Below, in pieces: positions 17,554-26,327 of a stretch of 64,000 bases of DNA. This DNA is from Chitinophaga tropicalis. GTDB taxonomy: Bacteria > Bacteroidota > Bacteroidia > Chitinophagales > Chitinophagaceae. Below the pieces are notes generated by a model. The model was not told the origin of the DNA, ran no database searches, and was given only the letters and a program-made list of their open reading frames with translations. The stretch is from assembly GCF_009758205.1 (NCBI RefSeq), contig NZ_WRXN01000003.1, forward strand, positions 372,001 to 436,000, given 5' to 3'. Numbering within the stretch: the stretch's first letter is position 1; each line of letters begins with the position of its first letter. Both the position numbers and the translations under genes were made by a program.

Positions 17554-18062
17554 TAGGTAATGATATCATAGATCTGCAGCTGGCAGGGCAGGAATCCCGC
17601 TGGCAAAGAAAGGGGTTCCTCAATAAGCTTTTCACTGTTCAGGAGCGGGAGATGATCCTGCAGGCGGCCGTACCGGAAACAATGGTATGGCTGTTGTGGA
17701 GCTGTAAAGAAGCAGTATATAAGATAGTGAACAGGCGTACGCTGACACGCTTTTATGCCCCGCAACAATTTGTTTGTCTTACACTGGAATATAATAACGC
17801 TACAGCTGCCGGTACCTGTTGGTATGAAGGACAGCGTCATTCTTTCATTTCCCATCTTACAGAAAATAGTATTCATACCATAGCTGTTAAATACGACAGC
17901 TTTTTTGAGCATCTTACCGTATATACTGAAGAAACTGCTTTTGCCGGTATACAGAAAAGCCAGGACGGTATCCCTTATCTGCTCAGCTCCTCATTTTCCA
18001 CAATCCCCGTTTCTATTAGTCATCATGGCAGGTATTACGCGCAGGTAAGCCTTGGGAAGTAA
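17550..18062 (+). CDS. 4'-phosphopantetheinyl transferase (AcpS-like)
   Basis: The 170-residue protein starts MIGNDIIDL, with metal-binding Asp5 and Asp8, and has WSCKEAVYK with Glu54 and Lys58, the two signature motifs of phosphopantetheinyl transferases. It would transfer the CoA-derived arm to Ser41 of the preceding ACP. The four-base overlap (ATGA) with the ACP gene supports this pairing. It is the last gene of the operon; the next gene is convergent. Confidence 0.9.
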   Translation: MIGNDIIDLQLAGQESRWQRKGFLNKLFTVQEREMILQAAVPETMVWLLWSCKEAVYKIVNRRTLTRFYAPQQFVCLTLEYNNATAAGTCWYEGQRHSFISHLTENSIHTIAVKYDSFFEHLTVYTEETAFAGIQKSQDGIPYLLSSSFSTIPVSISHHGRYYAQVSLGK

Positions 18063-18160
18063 GTATATGGTGAGTTTGGTATAGTGATGGTATTAGTATC
18101 TGCATGGCAGTAATAGCATATCACGTATCTTGCCCGGTTTATTATGATAAACGATTTTTA

Positions 18161-18769
18161 TCAGTGGGAGTCAGAAATATCGTCTCCCTGCAGGGGATCG
18201 TACATTTTACGTACGTCTTCCTGGATCCCCCTGGCTTCTTTCAGGTGGGCTTCAACAACCGGTAAGGTATTTTTTGCATAACGCAGCAAGGCAGTGTCTT
18301 TCATATCGCTTACTGCCGCATCCAGTCGTTCCATATTGCGTTGATGTAATTGTACCATTGCCTTTATGTAAGCCCTGTCAAACGCTTTGCCGTCCTTTTC
18401 AGCAAGTTTCTTTACATCGTCCATATCAGACCTGTCAAGTGCCGTTGGCAATGTTATGCCGGTAGAATACCCGGCCTGCTGTAATTCCCTGTTAGCTTTG
18501 GTGTGTGTATCTATCATTTTCTGTGCGTAATTCCTGATACGGAGGTAGTCTGCATGCTGCAGTGCTACTTTTCCAAGCTCTATTTCCTTCAGATTGGCAT
18601 TCGCAACGGAGGTTACAAAGTTTACCGAAGAGTTATCTATATAATCCATGCTTGACGCCATGGCAGCTGTGCTGTCCTGGCTGGCTTCTTCCTGGCTCTT
18701 CGGTTGGTTGGATTGTCCGCATGCCATGAGTATGGTAGCTGAGAAGGCTAAGAATGTATGTTGTTTCAT
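18161..18769 (-). CDS. DUF4142 lipoprotein
   Basis: From the start at 18769 the 202-residue product has a short signal ending in the lipobox LMAC, then a Ser/Gln-rich linker, then a helical DUF4142 domain (FVTSVANANLKEIELGKVAL, later DRAYIKAMVQLHQRNM). DUF4142 proteins are ferritin-like helical bundles of unknown function, often exported and stress-linked. An in-frame start at 18889 would put 40 residues before the signal peptide and was rejected. It is divergent from the small membrane protein next to it. Confidence 0.82.
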   Translation of the reverse strand: MKQHTFLAFSATILMACGQSNQPKSQEEASQDSTAAMASSMDYIDNSSVNFVTSVANANLKEIELGKVALQHADYLRIRNYAQKMIDTHTKANRELQQAGYSTGITLPTALDRSDMDDVKKLAEKDGKAFDRAYIKAMVQLHQRNMERLDAAVSDMKDTALLRYAKNTLPVVEAHLKEARGIQEDVRKMYDPLQGDDISDSH

Positions 18770-18878
18770 GGATAATGTTTTATTAAGTGTGTTCAAAAAA
18801 AATACCATCCCGGGGCTGGCATAATTTTCCTGCTCTTTGTATATGGTAAACCACATTTTTTTATTAAAACAATGTTTT

Positions 18879-19121
18879 ATGGACAACACATCACTAAATC
18901 CTGAATATGAAGAAGGCTCAATAGCCAGGACAATAGAGAACCAGACCGCAAAGATCCCCTCGGATGCTTATTTATGGGCTGCTGTAGGTGCAATGGGGGT
19001 TTCGCTGGCATTACAATGCCTGAAACAAAAGCATGTAAGCCTGTTCATTGGTCAATGGGCGGCTCCTTTCCTTCTCTTTGGTATTTATAACAAGCTTGTG
19101 AAACAGGAAGGGCATGACTGA
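18879..19121 (+). CDS. Small membrane protein
   Basis: From the ATG at 18879 the product has 80 residues: a soluble N-terminal 30 residues and two hydrophobic helices (around AYLWAAVGAMGVSLALQCL and SLFIGQWAAPFLLFGIY). I do not recognise the family. It shares a 109-base divergent promoter region with the DUF4142 gene, which suggests shared control. Confidence 0.6.
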   Translation: MDNTSLNPEYEEGSIARTIENQTAKIPSDAYLWAAVGAMGVSLALQCLKQKHVSLFIGQWAAPFLLFGIYNKLVKQEGHD

Positions 19122-19175
19122 TCTGATAAAAGATGGGGAGGTACTTACATAGAAGTGTTGCTTTATGTACATAAG

Positions 19176-19823
19176 TTAGCTGAGAGACAATAATGCGGGC
19201 AGGTCTTTCATATTATAAAATACGATTGCACCTTCTTTTTCCAGTTCCTCCCCATTAAATGGCTTTGCATATCCGTACACTTTAAAACCGCCTCTGCGGG
19301 CAGCTATCACGCCGGCTTTGCTATCTTCTATCACTACGCAGTCAGCAGGCTGGAATCCCATCTGTTTAGCTGCATGCAGGAAAATATCCGGCTCTGGTTT
19401 CCAGCTGTTGATCTGGTAACCGCTGAAGATGCGGTTATCATCGAAGTATTTTAATAATCCTGTTATAGTGAGGTTGAGCTTTATTTTTTCCAACGGTCCG
19501 CTGGAAGCTACGCAATAGGGGATGGTCAGCATATCCAGCAGGGGCTCTATGCCATGTACAGGGCGCATTTCTGTTTTGAACACTTCATAGGAGCGGGCGC
19601 GGAACAGTTGTTCAAAATCTTCCGGGAATGGAGTAGCGGTCATCTGCTGCAGCCGTTTGATACCTTCTTTGAGCCGGATGCCACTGAATTCTTCCACGGC
19701 CTCCTGCAGGTCCATGTTCACGCCATAGTGTGAAACCATGTCCAGGAGTACCCGTACGCCTATCACTTCACTGTCTACCAGTACGCCGTCGCAATCAAAA
19801 ATGATACATCCAGGTCGGGTCAT
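19176..19823 (-). CDS. HAD-superfamily phosphatase (beta-phosphoglucomutase-like subfamily)
   Basis: The 215-residue protein has HAD motif I in IIFDCDGVLVDSE, motif II in YCVASSGPLEKI, and motif III/IV in VVIEDSKAGVIAARRGG. The cap domain is the small helical subclass IA type. The substrate cannot be told from sequence; sugar phosphates are likely for this branch. Its start lies one base from the stop of the MFS gene on the same strand, so the two are co-transcribed. Confidence 0.82.
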   Translation of the reverse strand: MTRPGCIIFDCDGVLVDSEVIGVRVLLDMVSHYGVNMDLQEAVEEFSGIRLKEGIKRLQQMTATPFPEDFEQLFRARSYEVFKTEMRPVHGIEPLLDMLTIPYCVASSGPLEKIKLNLTITGLLKYFDDNRIFSGYQINSWKPEPDIFLHAAKQMGFQPADCVVIEDSKAGVIAARRGGFKVYGYAKPFNGEELEKEGAIVFYNMKDLPALLSLS

Positions 19824-19824
19824 A

Positions 19825-20973
19825 TTAAATGTGATTATGTTCTTCTTTTTGTGCGCGCAGGATCATATTCACGATGAGCAGCCCGAATCCGGCCATTAGT
19901 CCGAAGGCCCATCTCAGTCCTGCCACCTGCGCTATATAACCAACTACGGGAGGTACTATCAGGAAACCCATATAACCTACGGTAGATATGGCGGCTACTG
20001 CGCTGCTGCTGCTCATGCTCTTTGTTTTTCCTGCCATGCTGAATACCAGTGGTACTACGCAGGAGACGCCTACGCCTGTCATCATAAATCCTAATCCGGC
20101 TGTAATGGTATAAGGCAGCAGGGCAGAGAGCATTAATCCACAGAAAACAAGCAGTCCGCTATATTTGATCATTGTGGCGATGCCAAGTTTATGCACTACT
20201 TTATCTCCTGCAAAACGGCCGGCCGCCATTGCGGCCATATAGGCAACATAACCCGCATTTATAATGCTTTCAGGCGCTCTTACAGCTTTGTTAAAATATA
20301 CGATGGTCCAGTCTATCATTGTGCCCTCGCAAGCCATTACGGCGAAGGAGATCAGCCCGAATTTCAGCAGATGTCTGTCCGGCAATATGAATTTCCTTGC
20401 ATTCCCCTGTGGGGCCGGTTTCTGATGAAGGCTGGTCGGGTAAGCCAGGGTACCGGCTATGACCAGGAATATGCCTACCACCAGGAAGTGCCAGTCCGGC
20501 AATATGTTCAGATATACCATCAGCCAACCCAATCCTGATCCTGCTGCTCCTGCCAGGCTCCAGACGCCATGAAAAGTAGTAATAATTGACCGGGTATACA
20601 ATGCCTGAATAGCTACTGCCTGTGCGTTTATGGAAATATTGAGCAGGTTGCGGGATGATCCGAAGCAGAAAAGTACCAGTACCAGTTGCCAGGTTTGTGT
20701 GACAAATCCTAAACATCCCAGCATCACATTAAATGCCAAAGCGCCTACCATCATGATACTGCGGCTGCTGAAGCGTTGTAATAAATACCCGGTGACGGGG
20801 AGCGTGAGGATGAGGCCAAGGGGCAAAGCAAACAGGGTACTACCCAGTTGGGCTTCGTTCAGGTTTAACCTGTGTTGTAAATCGGCTATCCTGGATGCCC
20901 AGGTGGCGTAGCCGAAGCCGGAGAGGAAGAAGAAGACTGTGATTGAAATGCGTGCCGTTCTCGGAGAGTCCAT
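19825..20973 (-). CDS. MFS transporter (FucP/YbjJ-like)
   Basis: The 382-residue polytopic protein has about twelve hydrophobic segments and the MFS loop pattern after helix 2 (LQRFSSRSIMMVGAL). The N-terminus (VFFFLSGFGYATWASRIADL) resembles the YbjJ group of exporters or uptake proteins with unclear substrates. It is upstream of, and co-transcribed with, the HAD phosphatase, an arrangement that could couple transport to dephosphorylation. Confidence 0.82.
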   Translation of the reverse strand: MDSPRTARISITVFFFLSGFGYATWASRIADLQHRLNLNEAQLGSTLFALPLGLILTLPVTGYLLQRFSSRSIMMVGALAFNVMLGCLGFVTQTWQLVLVLFCFGSSRNLLNISINAQAVAIQALYTRSIITTFHGVWSLAGAAGSGLGWLMVYLNILPDWHFLVVGIFLVIAGTLAYPTSLHQKPAPQGNARKFILPDRHLLKFGLISFAVMACEGTMIDWTIVYFNKAVRAPESIINAGYVAYMAAMAAGRFAGDKVVHKLGIATMIKYSGLLVFCGLMLSALLPYTITAGLGFMMTGVGVSCVVPLVFSMAGKTKSMSSSSAVAAISTVGYMGFLIVPPVVGYIAQVAGLRWAFGLMAGFGLLIVNMILRAQKEEHNHI

Positions 20974-21036
20974 AACGGTGTAAAAGTAATCTTTTTATCG
21001 GGGAGGTTATTTTTTAATATGTAAGAGAGGGAATTG

Positions 21037-21080
21037 CATAGCAAAACGGCTTTCACCTTGGTGAAAGCCGTTTTGCTATG
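21037..21080 (-). terminator. Perfect 20-bp hairpin after the MG2/plug gene
   Basis: Arms 21037-21056 and 21061-21080 are perfectly complementary around a four-base loop. A GC-rich second inverted repeat lies at about 21084-21125. The pair sits between the minus-strand MG2/plug stop and the MFS start, so it probably terminates the former. The same two-part arrangement recurs at 24336-24415. Confidence 0.8.
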
Positions 21081-21161
21081 AGTGGGCCTGCGGCGCTTTT
21101 TTTAAGGGAGCAGGCTGCAGGCCTGCCTTTTCTGAGAGCGGTTGCAGACTTATTTAAAATT

Positions 21162-23612
21162 TCAGAATACTTTTTCAACCCTTCCCATTCTTCCATCTTC
21201 CGCTATTCCTTCCACTACTACCCTGAAATGTTTTGAGAAGTCATTATTATAGAACTGGATTTTGGCTGTATGTGAGGCAGAATCTACCTGCAGATGCGGG
21301 TTCCAGTATAATGTCAGGCGTTTATCGGGCAGGGAGTGTGTTTCCTTGTGTACAGAATAATCAGGTGAGTAGAACTGTTTCACGACGCTGTAACCAACTT
21401 TTTTATTCATCACAAAACCACGTACCTGGGAATCTCCTGCATTATCGCCTCCTTTCTTGGTATAAACTGCAATAGCGCCATTGGCGCCGCCGCCAAAGCC
21501 GCCCATGAAGGGAGGACGCATAACTTTCACGATGGCTATATCGTTGATGTTCACCGTGGTGAGCATGCTTACATCCACAGGCATTTCATTGAGGTACAAT
21601 GTTGGCCTGCCGCCTCTCCAGGAGAGGGAAGGGTTGTTGTAGTCGCCCGTGATCTGCAGGCCTGCCACTTTGGATTGCAGGTACTGGAATACGTTGAAGG
21701 AGGTAGGTGTTTCTTTGGTCAGGTCGAAGGTGTACCCGTCACTTGTGGCAAACATGCCGGAAACATATCTTTTCTCTGTCGTTTCTGCCGGGGCGATACG
21801 TCTTTCACGGATGTTCACTTCTTTCAGCAGGATAGACCTGCTGGCAATAGACCTGTTCACCCTGTTGCCTTCCCAGGCGGTGGTCAGGAACTTTTGCAGG
21901 GCGTTGTTGTCCAGCAGGGCCGGAGGGCGCATCGGGTAAGGGAAGGTAACGGGCGCGCTCTTCTCAAAGAAGTGGCTGTCAAATTCTACATCCACATCTT
22001 TCCAGGCTTTCTCCTTGTCATTCCCTTTATAGTAAACCAGGACGGTATCGAGGAACTGTACCTGGCCGAGGTCAAATTCTCCCTTTGAGTTGGTAGGTAC
22101 CGAGGTAAATGCGGTAGAACTGTCTATCAGCTGTTTGAAGATCAGGTCTACCTTGCCATTAGCCAGCGGGAACCTGCCTTTGGTATAGGCCTTACCTTTC
22201 AGGCTCAGGCCCTGTTCATAAGGATACCTGATCTGGGGCATGGAGTCTTTGAGGATCTTCTGCCAGCTGAACCTTCTCCATCCATTGGTGAGCATCACCA
22301 GTTCCAGCGCGTCTGTGGCAGCCTGTGAGCTGTCGCGGAAGTACCAGGCCGGGTTATGGATATATCCTTTCAGGTCTGAGGTGAGCAGCAGGTGGGATAC
22401 TATATTGTCCTGGTCATCGCTCTGGACTACCTGGTCGGCATCGGTCACTGCTACGGACAGGCTGGTCTTTAATGTATCGGGGATGATCAGTTCTATAGTG
22501 TTCTTATCTCTTTCCTCGGTGCTGATCACCGGGTTTTCGAAGTACATGGCCAGCTGGTCATTCTTTTTGATGAAGGCCAGTCTTTCGGAGAGAGGAAGCC
22601 CTTCTTTACTGAACAGGGTGACCTGTATAATGCCGGAGGGCAGGTATTGTGTGGGAATGAATCCGCTGATCCTGCCTTCCGCCACGTTCAGGCTGGCTTT
22701 ATATACCAGCTGCTGCTGGATCTGCCCTACCACCATCATTTCATGGAAGGAGGTATCGTCCGGGTTAGCCAGGGTAGCCTGGTAGAAGATCCTGCTGCCA
22801 CGGTTGAAGAGTTTCAGGGTAGCGCCGGTGTTAACAGCGGCAGGAAGGGTAACGGATTTACGTTGCCCGCCGGCTATCTGTACATCTGCGAAGTATTTAT
22901 ATCCCGGCAGGGGCGTCAGTTCGAAAGACCCCATACCGTCGTGTACTGTTTTTATGCTGGCTACGGTTTTGCCTTTGCTGTCCTTTACATCGCCGATCAC
23001 GGCAATGGGATAGCCATTCTGGTCTATAGCTTTGAAGGCAACGGTATTGGCCGTGTTTTCCAGCAGGTTGCCGCCTTCGGGGAAGAACTGGACTGCATAG
23101 TCTTTAACGGCCACAGTATCTCTTGGCGGAAGGTTGTTCCTTTTTGCCGGGTCAAAGATCTCTATGTTCCTGTAGCAGAGGAAAGCGGGATCGAAGTTCA
23201 GCATCCAGGCGGTATAGGCCCTGAGCTGGTATTGGCCGGGTTTGGTAGTTTCCGGCAGTTCGAAGTTACCTGCTGCCGAGGCGCCGCCTGCGGGCAGGTG
23301 TTTTTTCATAACTACGATACCGTTTTTGTCAAGCAGCTCCACATACACGTCCATCGCTGTGAGGGAGGGCTGGCTTTGCATCATGACATATGCTTTGTAC
23401 CAGATGGTTTCCCCGGCTGCGTAATAATCCTTGTCCAGGTGCAGGTATACTTTTTCCTGCGGATAATTTTTGCCGAATGTAGCGAGCGCTTTCAGTACCC
23501 TGTCCTGCCAGTCGTCCGGCGGGGGAAAGGTAAACGCACTGATGACACCAGCTGCAAGAATTGGAATAAGCCACTTTATCCGGGTATACTTTTTCAATGA
23601 TGAAGACTCCAT
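21162..23612 (-). CDS. Exported MG2-domain protein with a TonB-plug-like C-terminus and no barrel
   Basis: The product is about 816 residues from the ATG at 23612 (826 from 23642). An N-terminal hydrophobic signal (WLIPILAAGVISAFTF) is followed by an MG2/alpha-2-macroglobulin-like beta domain (KVYLHLDKDYYAAGETIWYK), further beta-sandwich repeats, and near residues 640-730 a TonB-receptor plug-like segment (YLQSKVAGLQITGDYNN, WRGGRPTLYLNEMPVDV). The outer-membrane barrel that normally follows a plug is absent. Such proteins are widespread in Bacteroidota and probably sit in the periplasm or on the outer membrane; their role is unknown. Confidence 0.75.
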   Translation of the reverse strand: MESSSLKKYTRIKWLIPILAAGVISAFTFPPPDDWQDRVLKALATFGKNYPQEKVYLHLDKDYYAAGETIWYKAYVMMQSQPSLTAMDVYVELLDKNGIVVMKKHLPAGGASAAGNFELPETTKPGQYQLRAYTAWMLNFDPAFLCYRNIEIFDPAKRNNLPPRDTVAVKDYAVQFFPEGGNLLENTANTVAFKAIDQNGYPIAVIGDVKDSKGKTVASIKTVHDGMGSFELTPLPGYKYFADVQIAGGQRKSVTLPAAVNTGATLKLFNRGSRIFYQATLANPDDTSFHEMMVVGQIQQQLVYKASLNVAEGRISGFIPTQYLPSGIIQVTLFSKEGLPLSERLAFIKKNDQLAMYFENPVISTEERDKNTIELIIPDTLKTSLSVAVTDADQVVQSDDQDNIVSHLLLTSDLKGYIHNPAWYFRDSSQAATDALELVMLTNGWRRFSWQKILKDSMPQIRYPYEQGLSLKGKAYTKGRFPLANGKVDLIFKQLIDSSTAFTSVPTNSKGEFDLGQVQFLDTVLVYYKGNDKEKAWKDVDVEFDSHFFEKSAPVTFPYPMRPPALLDNNALQKFLTTAWEGNRVNRSIASRSILLKEVNIRERRIAPAETTEKRYVSGMFATSDGYTFDLTKETPTSFNVFQYLQSKVAGLQITGDYNNPSLSWRGGRPTLYLNEMPVDVSMLTTVNINDIAIVKVMRPPFMGGFGGGANGAIAVYTKKGGDNAGDSQVRGFVMNKKVGYSVVKQFYSPDYSVHKETHSLPDKRLTLYWNPHLQVDSASHTAKIQFYNNDFSKHFRVVVEGIAEDGRMGRVEKVF

Positions 23613-23715
23613 GCTGAACGATTTATTGCAAGATAGTTTCAAAAAATATGCGCTTTACTTATTTTGCGTGACAAAATAAAGGTTTAAGGAATAATTAAGA
23701 TCACCGTCCATCACT

Positions 23716-24297
23716 ATGTTTGAACAGATTGACCAGTTTGTATCCAGGTATATCACACTTAGCCCTGAAGAGCAGGAGCTGTTCCATTCCCTGCTACAGT
23801 TCAGAAAGGTAAAGAAAAAAAATTTCCTGCTGAAAGAAGGGGAGGTCTGCGAATTTGAGGCCTACATACTGAAGGGCTGTGTGCGTACCTATTACGAAGA
23901 TAAACAAGGAACGGAAACTATACTGACTTTTGCTGTGGAAGGATGGTGGGTGGGGGACCTGGATAGTTTTACCGAGCAGAAACCGGCGCGTATGTTCATT
24001 GAGACGCTGGAGGATTGTGAACTGCTGACTATCAGTTACCAGGATAAGATCGCTCTTTTTGAGAAGATACCCAAGTTTGAGAAGTTGTTCAGGCATTTGA
24101 TACAGCGGGCGCTGATCACCTTACAGCAACGATTCTACGCAGCGGTGACGCAGACGGCGGAGGAGAGGTATGTGGCTTTCCTGGAGAAGTATCCGGATGT
24201 TGTGCAGCGGGTACCTCAGCATCAGATTGCGAGGTATATAGGGGTGTCTCCTGAGTTTTTGAGTAAGGTGAGGAGTTCGATGTATAGGAAGGGGTAG
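23716..24297 (+). CDS. Crp/Fnr-family transcriptional regulator
   Basis: The 193-residue protein has an N-terminal cyclic-nucleotide-binding-like beta barrel (FLLKEGEVCEFEAYILKGCV, TFAVEGWWVGD) and a C-terminal helix-turn-helix (VPQHQIARYIGVSPEFLSKV). There is no cysteine cluster for an iron-sulfur centre. This group is common in Bacteroidota, where ligands are mostly unknown. It is divergent from the MG2/plug gene (103 bases between starts) and convergent with the detoxification cluster, so either could be a target. Confidence 0.85.
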   Translation: MFEQIDQFVSRYITLSPEEQELFHSLLQFRKVKKKNFLLKEGEVCEFEAYILKGCVRTYYEDKQGTETILTFAVEGWWVGDLDSFTEQKPARMFIETLEDCELLTISYQDKIALFEKIPKFEKLFRHLIQRALITLQQRFYAAVTQTAEERYVAFLEKYPDVVQRVPQHQIARYIGVSPEFLSKVRSSMYRKG

Positions 24298-24335
24298 TTT
24301 TTTGGGGAGCGGCTTTTTGGGGGCGGCGGGAATTG

Positions 24336-24380
24336 CTCGAAAAAATGGTTTTCACCTTTGGTGAAAGCCATTTTTTCGAG
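24336..24380. terminator. Long hairpin between convergent genes
   Basis: Twenty-one-base arms at 24336-24356 and 24360-24380 pair with a single G-T around a three-base loop, with A/T runs at the base. A second GC-rich inverted repeat follows to about 24415. It separates the Crp gene (plus) from the esterase gene (minus) and can terminate both. Confidence 0.85.
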
Positions 24381-24427
24381 GGTGGGCCTGCGCTTTTTGA
24401 GGGAGCAGGCCTGCCGCCTGTCGCAGC

Positions 24428-25045
24428 TTAAATAAATATCAGTTTATTGGCGAGGTTGATCTCGTCCTGGCTGATGGTGTGACCCATGTTATTGTAAATA
24501 TTCACAGTGATATCTGCACCTGCTTCGCCCAGGACCTTCTCTGTAGCCTTTACCCTTTCTACCGGTACATGCGGGTCAGGATTACTGGTGCCGATGAACA
24601 CGGGAGTTCCGTCAAATGTTCCTTTATAGTTTTCCTGGTATATCCTGTCACCTATCAGGCCGCCGGTGAAAGCAGCCACACCGCCGTAGCGCGCTGCGTT
24701 GCGTGTTACGAATTCCAGTGTGAGGCAGGCGCCCTGGGAAAAGCCCAGGAAATAGATGTTGTTCCTGGAGATACCTCCTGCAATGATCTCGTTTACCGTC
24801 TCATTGAGCACATCCAGGGCGGATGACAGCCAGGGTTCATTCTGAGCCGGCGGCGCCATGAATGAATAAGGATACCAGGTATTACCTGTTGCCTGTGGCG
24901 CTATGAGCGCATAGTCTTTGACGTTCAGGTAATTAGCCAGGGACAGAATGTCTTCCGCACTGCCGCCCCGGCCGTGTATCATGATCAGCGCTTTCCTGGC
25001 GGCTGTTACAGCCTTTCCTGCGCTGACGATCTCTTTGTGATGCAT
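24428..25045 (-). CDS. Phospholipase/carboxylesterase-type alpha/beta hydrolase
   Basis: From the start at 25045 the product is 205 residues with the full triad of this family: Ser103 (LGFSQGACL), Asp157 (SNPDPHVP) and His189 (NMGHTI), plus the oxyanion-side motif IMIHGRGG. It resembles carboxylesterases such as MhqD. The start two bases after the acetyltransferase stop fits an operon; the in-frame start at 25075 would overlap that gene. In Bacillus an enzyme of this type is induced by quinones, and the neighbours here fit the same role. Confidence 0.87.
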   Translation of the reverse strand: MHHKEIVSAGKAVTAARKALIMIHGRGGSAEDILSLANYLNVKDYALIAPQATGNTWYPYSFMAPPAQNEPWLSSALDVLNETVNEIIAGGISRNNIYFLGFSQGACLTLEFVTRNAARYGGVAAFTGGLIGDRIYQENYKGTFDGTPVFIGTSNPDPHVPVERVKATEKVLGEAGADITVNIYNNMGHTISQDEINLANKLIFI

Positions 25046-25047
25046 AA

Positions 25048-25353
25048 TTACTCCTCTTCTTTTTGCCTGATCCATATATCGGCATACTGTTCCGGATGCC
25101 TTTTGAACTGTGCATGTACATATGCGCAGAGCGGCAGCACTTTGAGCTGGTGTTCACGTGCATATGCCACCATGCCTTCCAGCAGTTTTTTTGCCAGCCC
25201 CTGGCCTTCTGCTTTGGGCTCTATTTCTGTGTGATAGGCTGTAAGTACATTATCTACGATGCTTATCACCATTTCTCCCATCTGCTCACCATCGTGCATG
25301 ATGTAGAATGCGCCGTGGTTTTTGGGATTGAGTCTTAATACTACTTCATCCAT
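25048..25353 (-). CDS. Small GNAT-like N-acetyltransferase
   Basis: The 101-residue protein resembles the short GNAT family that includes human NATD1 and bacterial YidJ-type proteins: beta strands with FYIMHDGEQMGEMVISI, then the acetyl-CoA loop EPKAEGQGLAKKLLEGMV, then LPLCAYVHAQFKRHPEQ. The substrate is unknown. It lies four bases after the dioxygenase stop and two before the esterase start. Confidence 0.78.
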   Translation of the reverse strand: MDEVVLRLNPKNHGAFYIMHDGEQMGEMVISIVDNVLTAYHTEIEPKAEGQGLAKKLLEGMVAYAREHQLKVLPLCAYVHAQFKRHPEQYADIWIRQKEEE

Positions 25354-25357
25354 GATC

Positions 25358-26290
25358 TTACAATTGAGGTAAAACTTTTTCAATATCTCCGCGCATGCCT
25401 TCGTATTGTTTAGGCAGTTTCAGATGCTGACCCAGTTCAGCCAGTGGTTCATCCACGGTAAAGCCAGGGTTATCTGTAGCCAGTTCAAACAGTACACCGC
25501 CTGGTTCCCTGAAATATAAGGAGAAGAAATAATCGCGGTTAATTTTTGGTGTGATATTTAAGCCTTTTTTCAGCACTTTTTCCCTGAATTCCATCAGCAC
25601 ATTGTCATCTGCCACACGGAAAGCCACGTGGTGGTTGGTACCGCCGCCGCCTTTGCCGGCTGCTTCTTTAGGAGACTCTATCAGGTCTACGATGGAGGCA
25701 TTGGGTACAGCGTCTGTGATAAAACGGTGACGGTTGCCTTCCTGTTCCAGGAATTTATATCCCAGCACTTCTGTGAGGATGTTGGCGGTAGGATTGATAC
25801 TGCGCAGGTTCAGGACTATGCTGTGAAATCCTTTGGTGGCCTGTGCTGCCTTTACTTCTGCTGTTTCCCATGGAGTGCGGTCGTCTGCATTCTTAGGTAC
25901 TATCAGGTTCAGTTTAAGTCCGTCGGGATCTTCGAAGGGCAGGTACAGTTCTCCGAACCTTTCAGCTATTTCACCGTGTACGGTATTGGTAGCTGCGAAG
26001 CGGTCTTTCCAGAATTCCAGGCTGCCGGCGGGAACGGAATAGCCTATCTCTGTGGCCATGCCGGTACCTGTGGCGCCTCTGCCAATTCCTTCCCAGGGGA
26101 AGAAAGTGAGGATGGTGCCGGGTGTGCCGGTTTCATTGCCGAAGTAGAAGTGGTAGGTGCCGGGATCGTCAAAGTTGACGGTCTTTTTTACAAAGCGTAC
26201 ACCCAGTACTTCCGTATAGAAATGGAGGTTCCTTTTGGCATTATCAGCTATCGCGGTGATGTGATGAATGCCCTGTATTCTATTTTCCAT
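25358..26290 (-). CDS. Ring-cleaving dioxygenase of the glyoxalase fold (MhqO-like)
   Basis: The 310-residue protein has two vicinal-oxygen-chelate modules. The first starts GIHHITAIADNAKRNLHFY, the second has NHHVAFRVADDNVLM and the metal-ligand Glu motif GGVLFELATDNPGF. It matches the VOC-family proteins annotated as ring-cleaving dioxygenases, the group of Bacillus MhqO and MhqE that act on catechols and hydroquinones. It lies in a minus-strand run with a nitroreductase, an esterase and two pirins. Confidence 0.88.
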   Translation of the reverse strand: MENRIQGIHHITAIADNAKRNLHFYTEVLGVRFVKKTVNFDDPGTYHFYFGNETGTPGTILTFFPWEGIGRGATGTGMATEIGYSVPAGSLEFWKDRFAATNTVHGEIAERFGELYLPFEDPDGLKLNLIVPKNADDRTPWETAEVKAAQATKGFHSIVLNLRSINPTANILTEVLGYKFLEQEGNRHRFITDAVPNASIVDLIESPKEAAGKGGGGTNHHVAFRVADDNVLMEFREKVLKKGLNITPKINRDYFFSLYFREPGGVLFELATDNPGFTVDEPLAELGQHLKLPKQYEGMRGDIEKVLPQL

Positions 26291-26327
26291 GATGTGAGTT
26301 TTTTAATTTGTCAGTCAGCGCTTTTAT

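Noticed and set aside
22647..23600. Long open frame on the plus strand (317 codons)
   Set aside because: It is antisense to the MG2/plug gene, with Cys- and Tyr-rich translation and no domain; the minus-strand protein has clear motifs.
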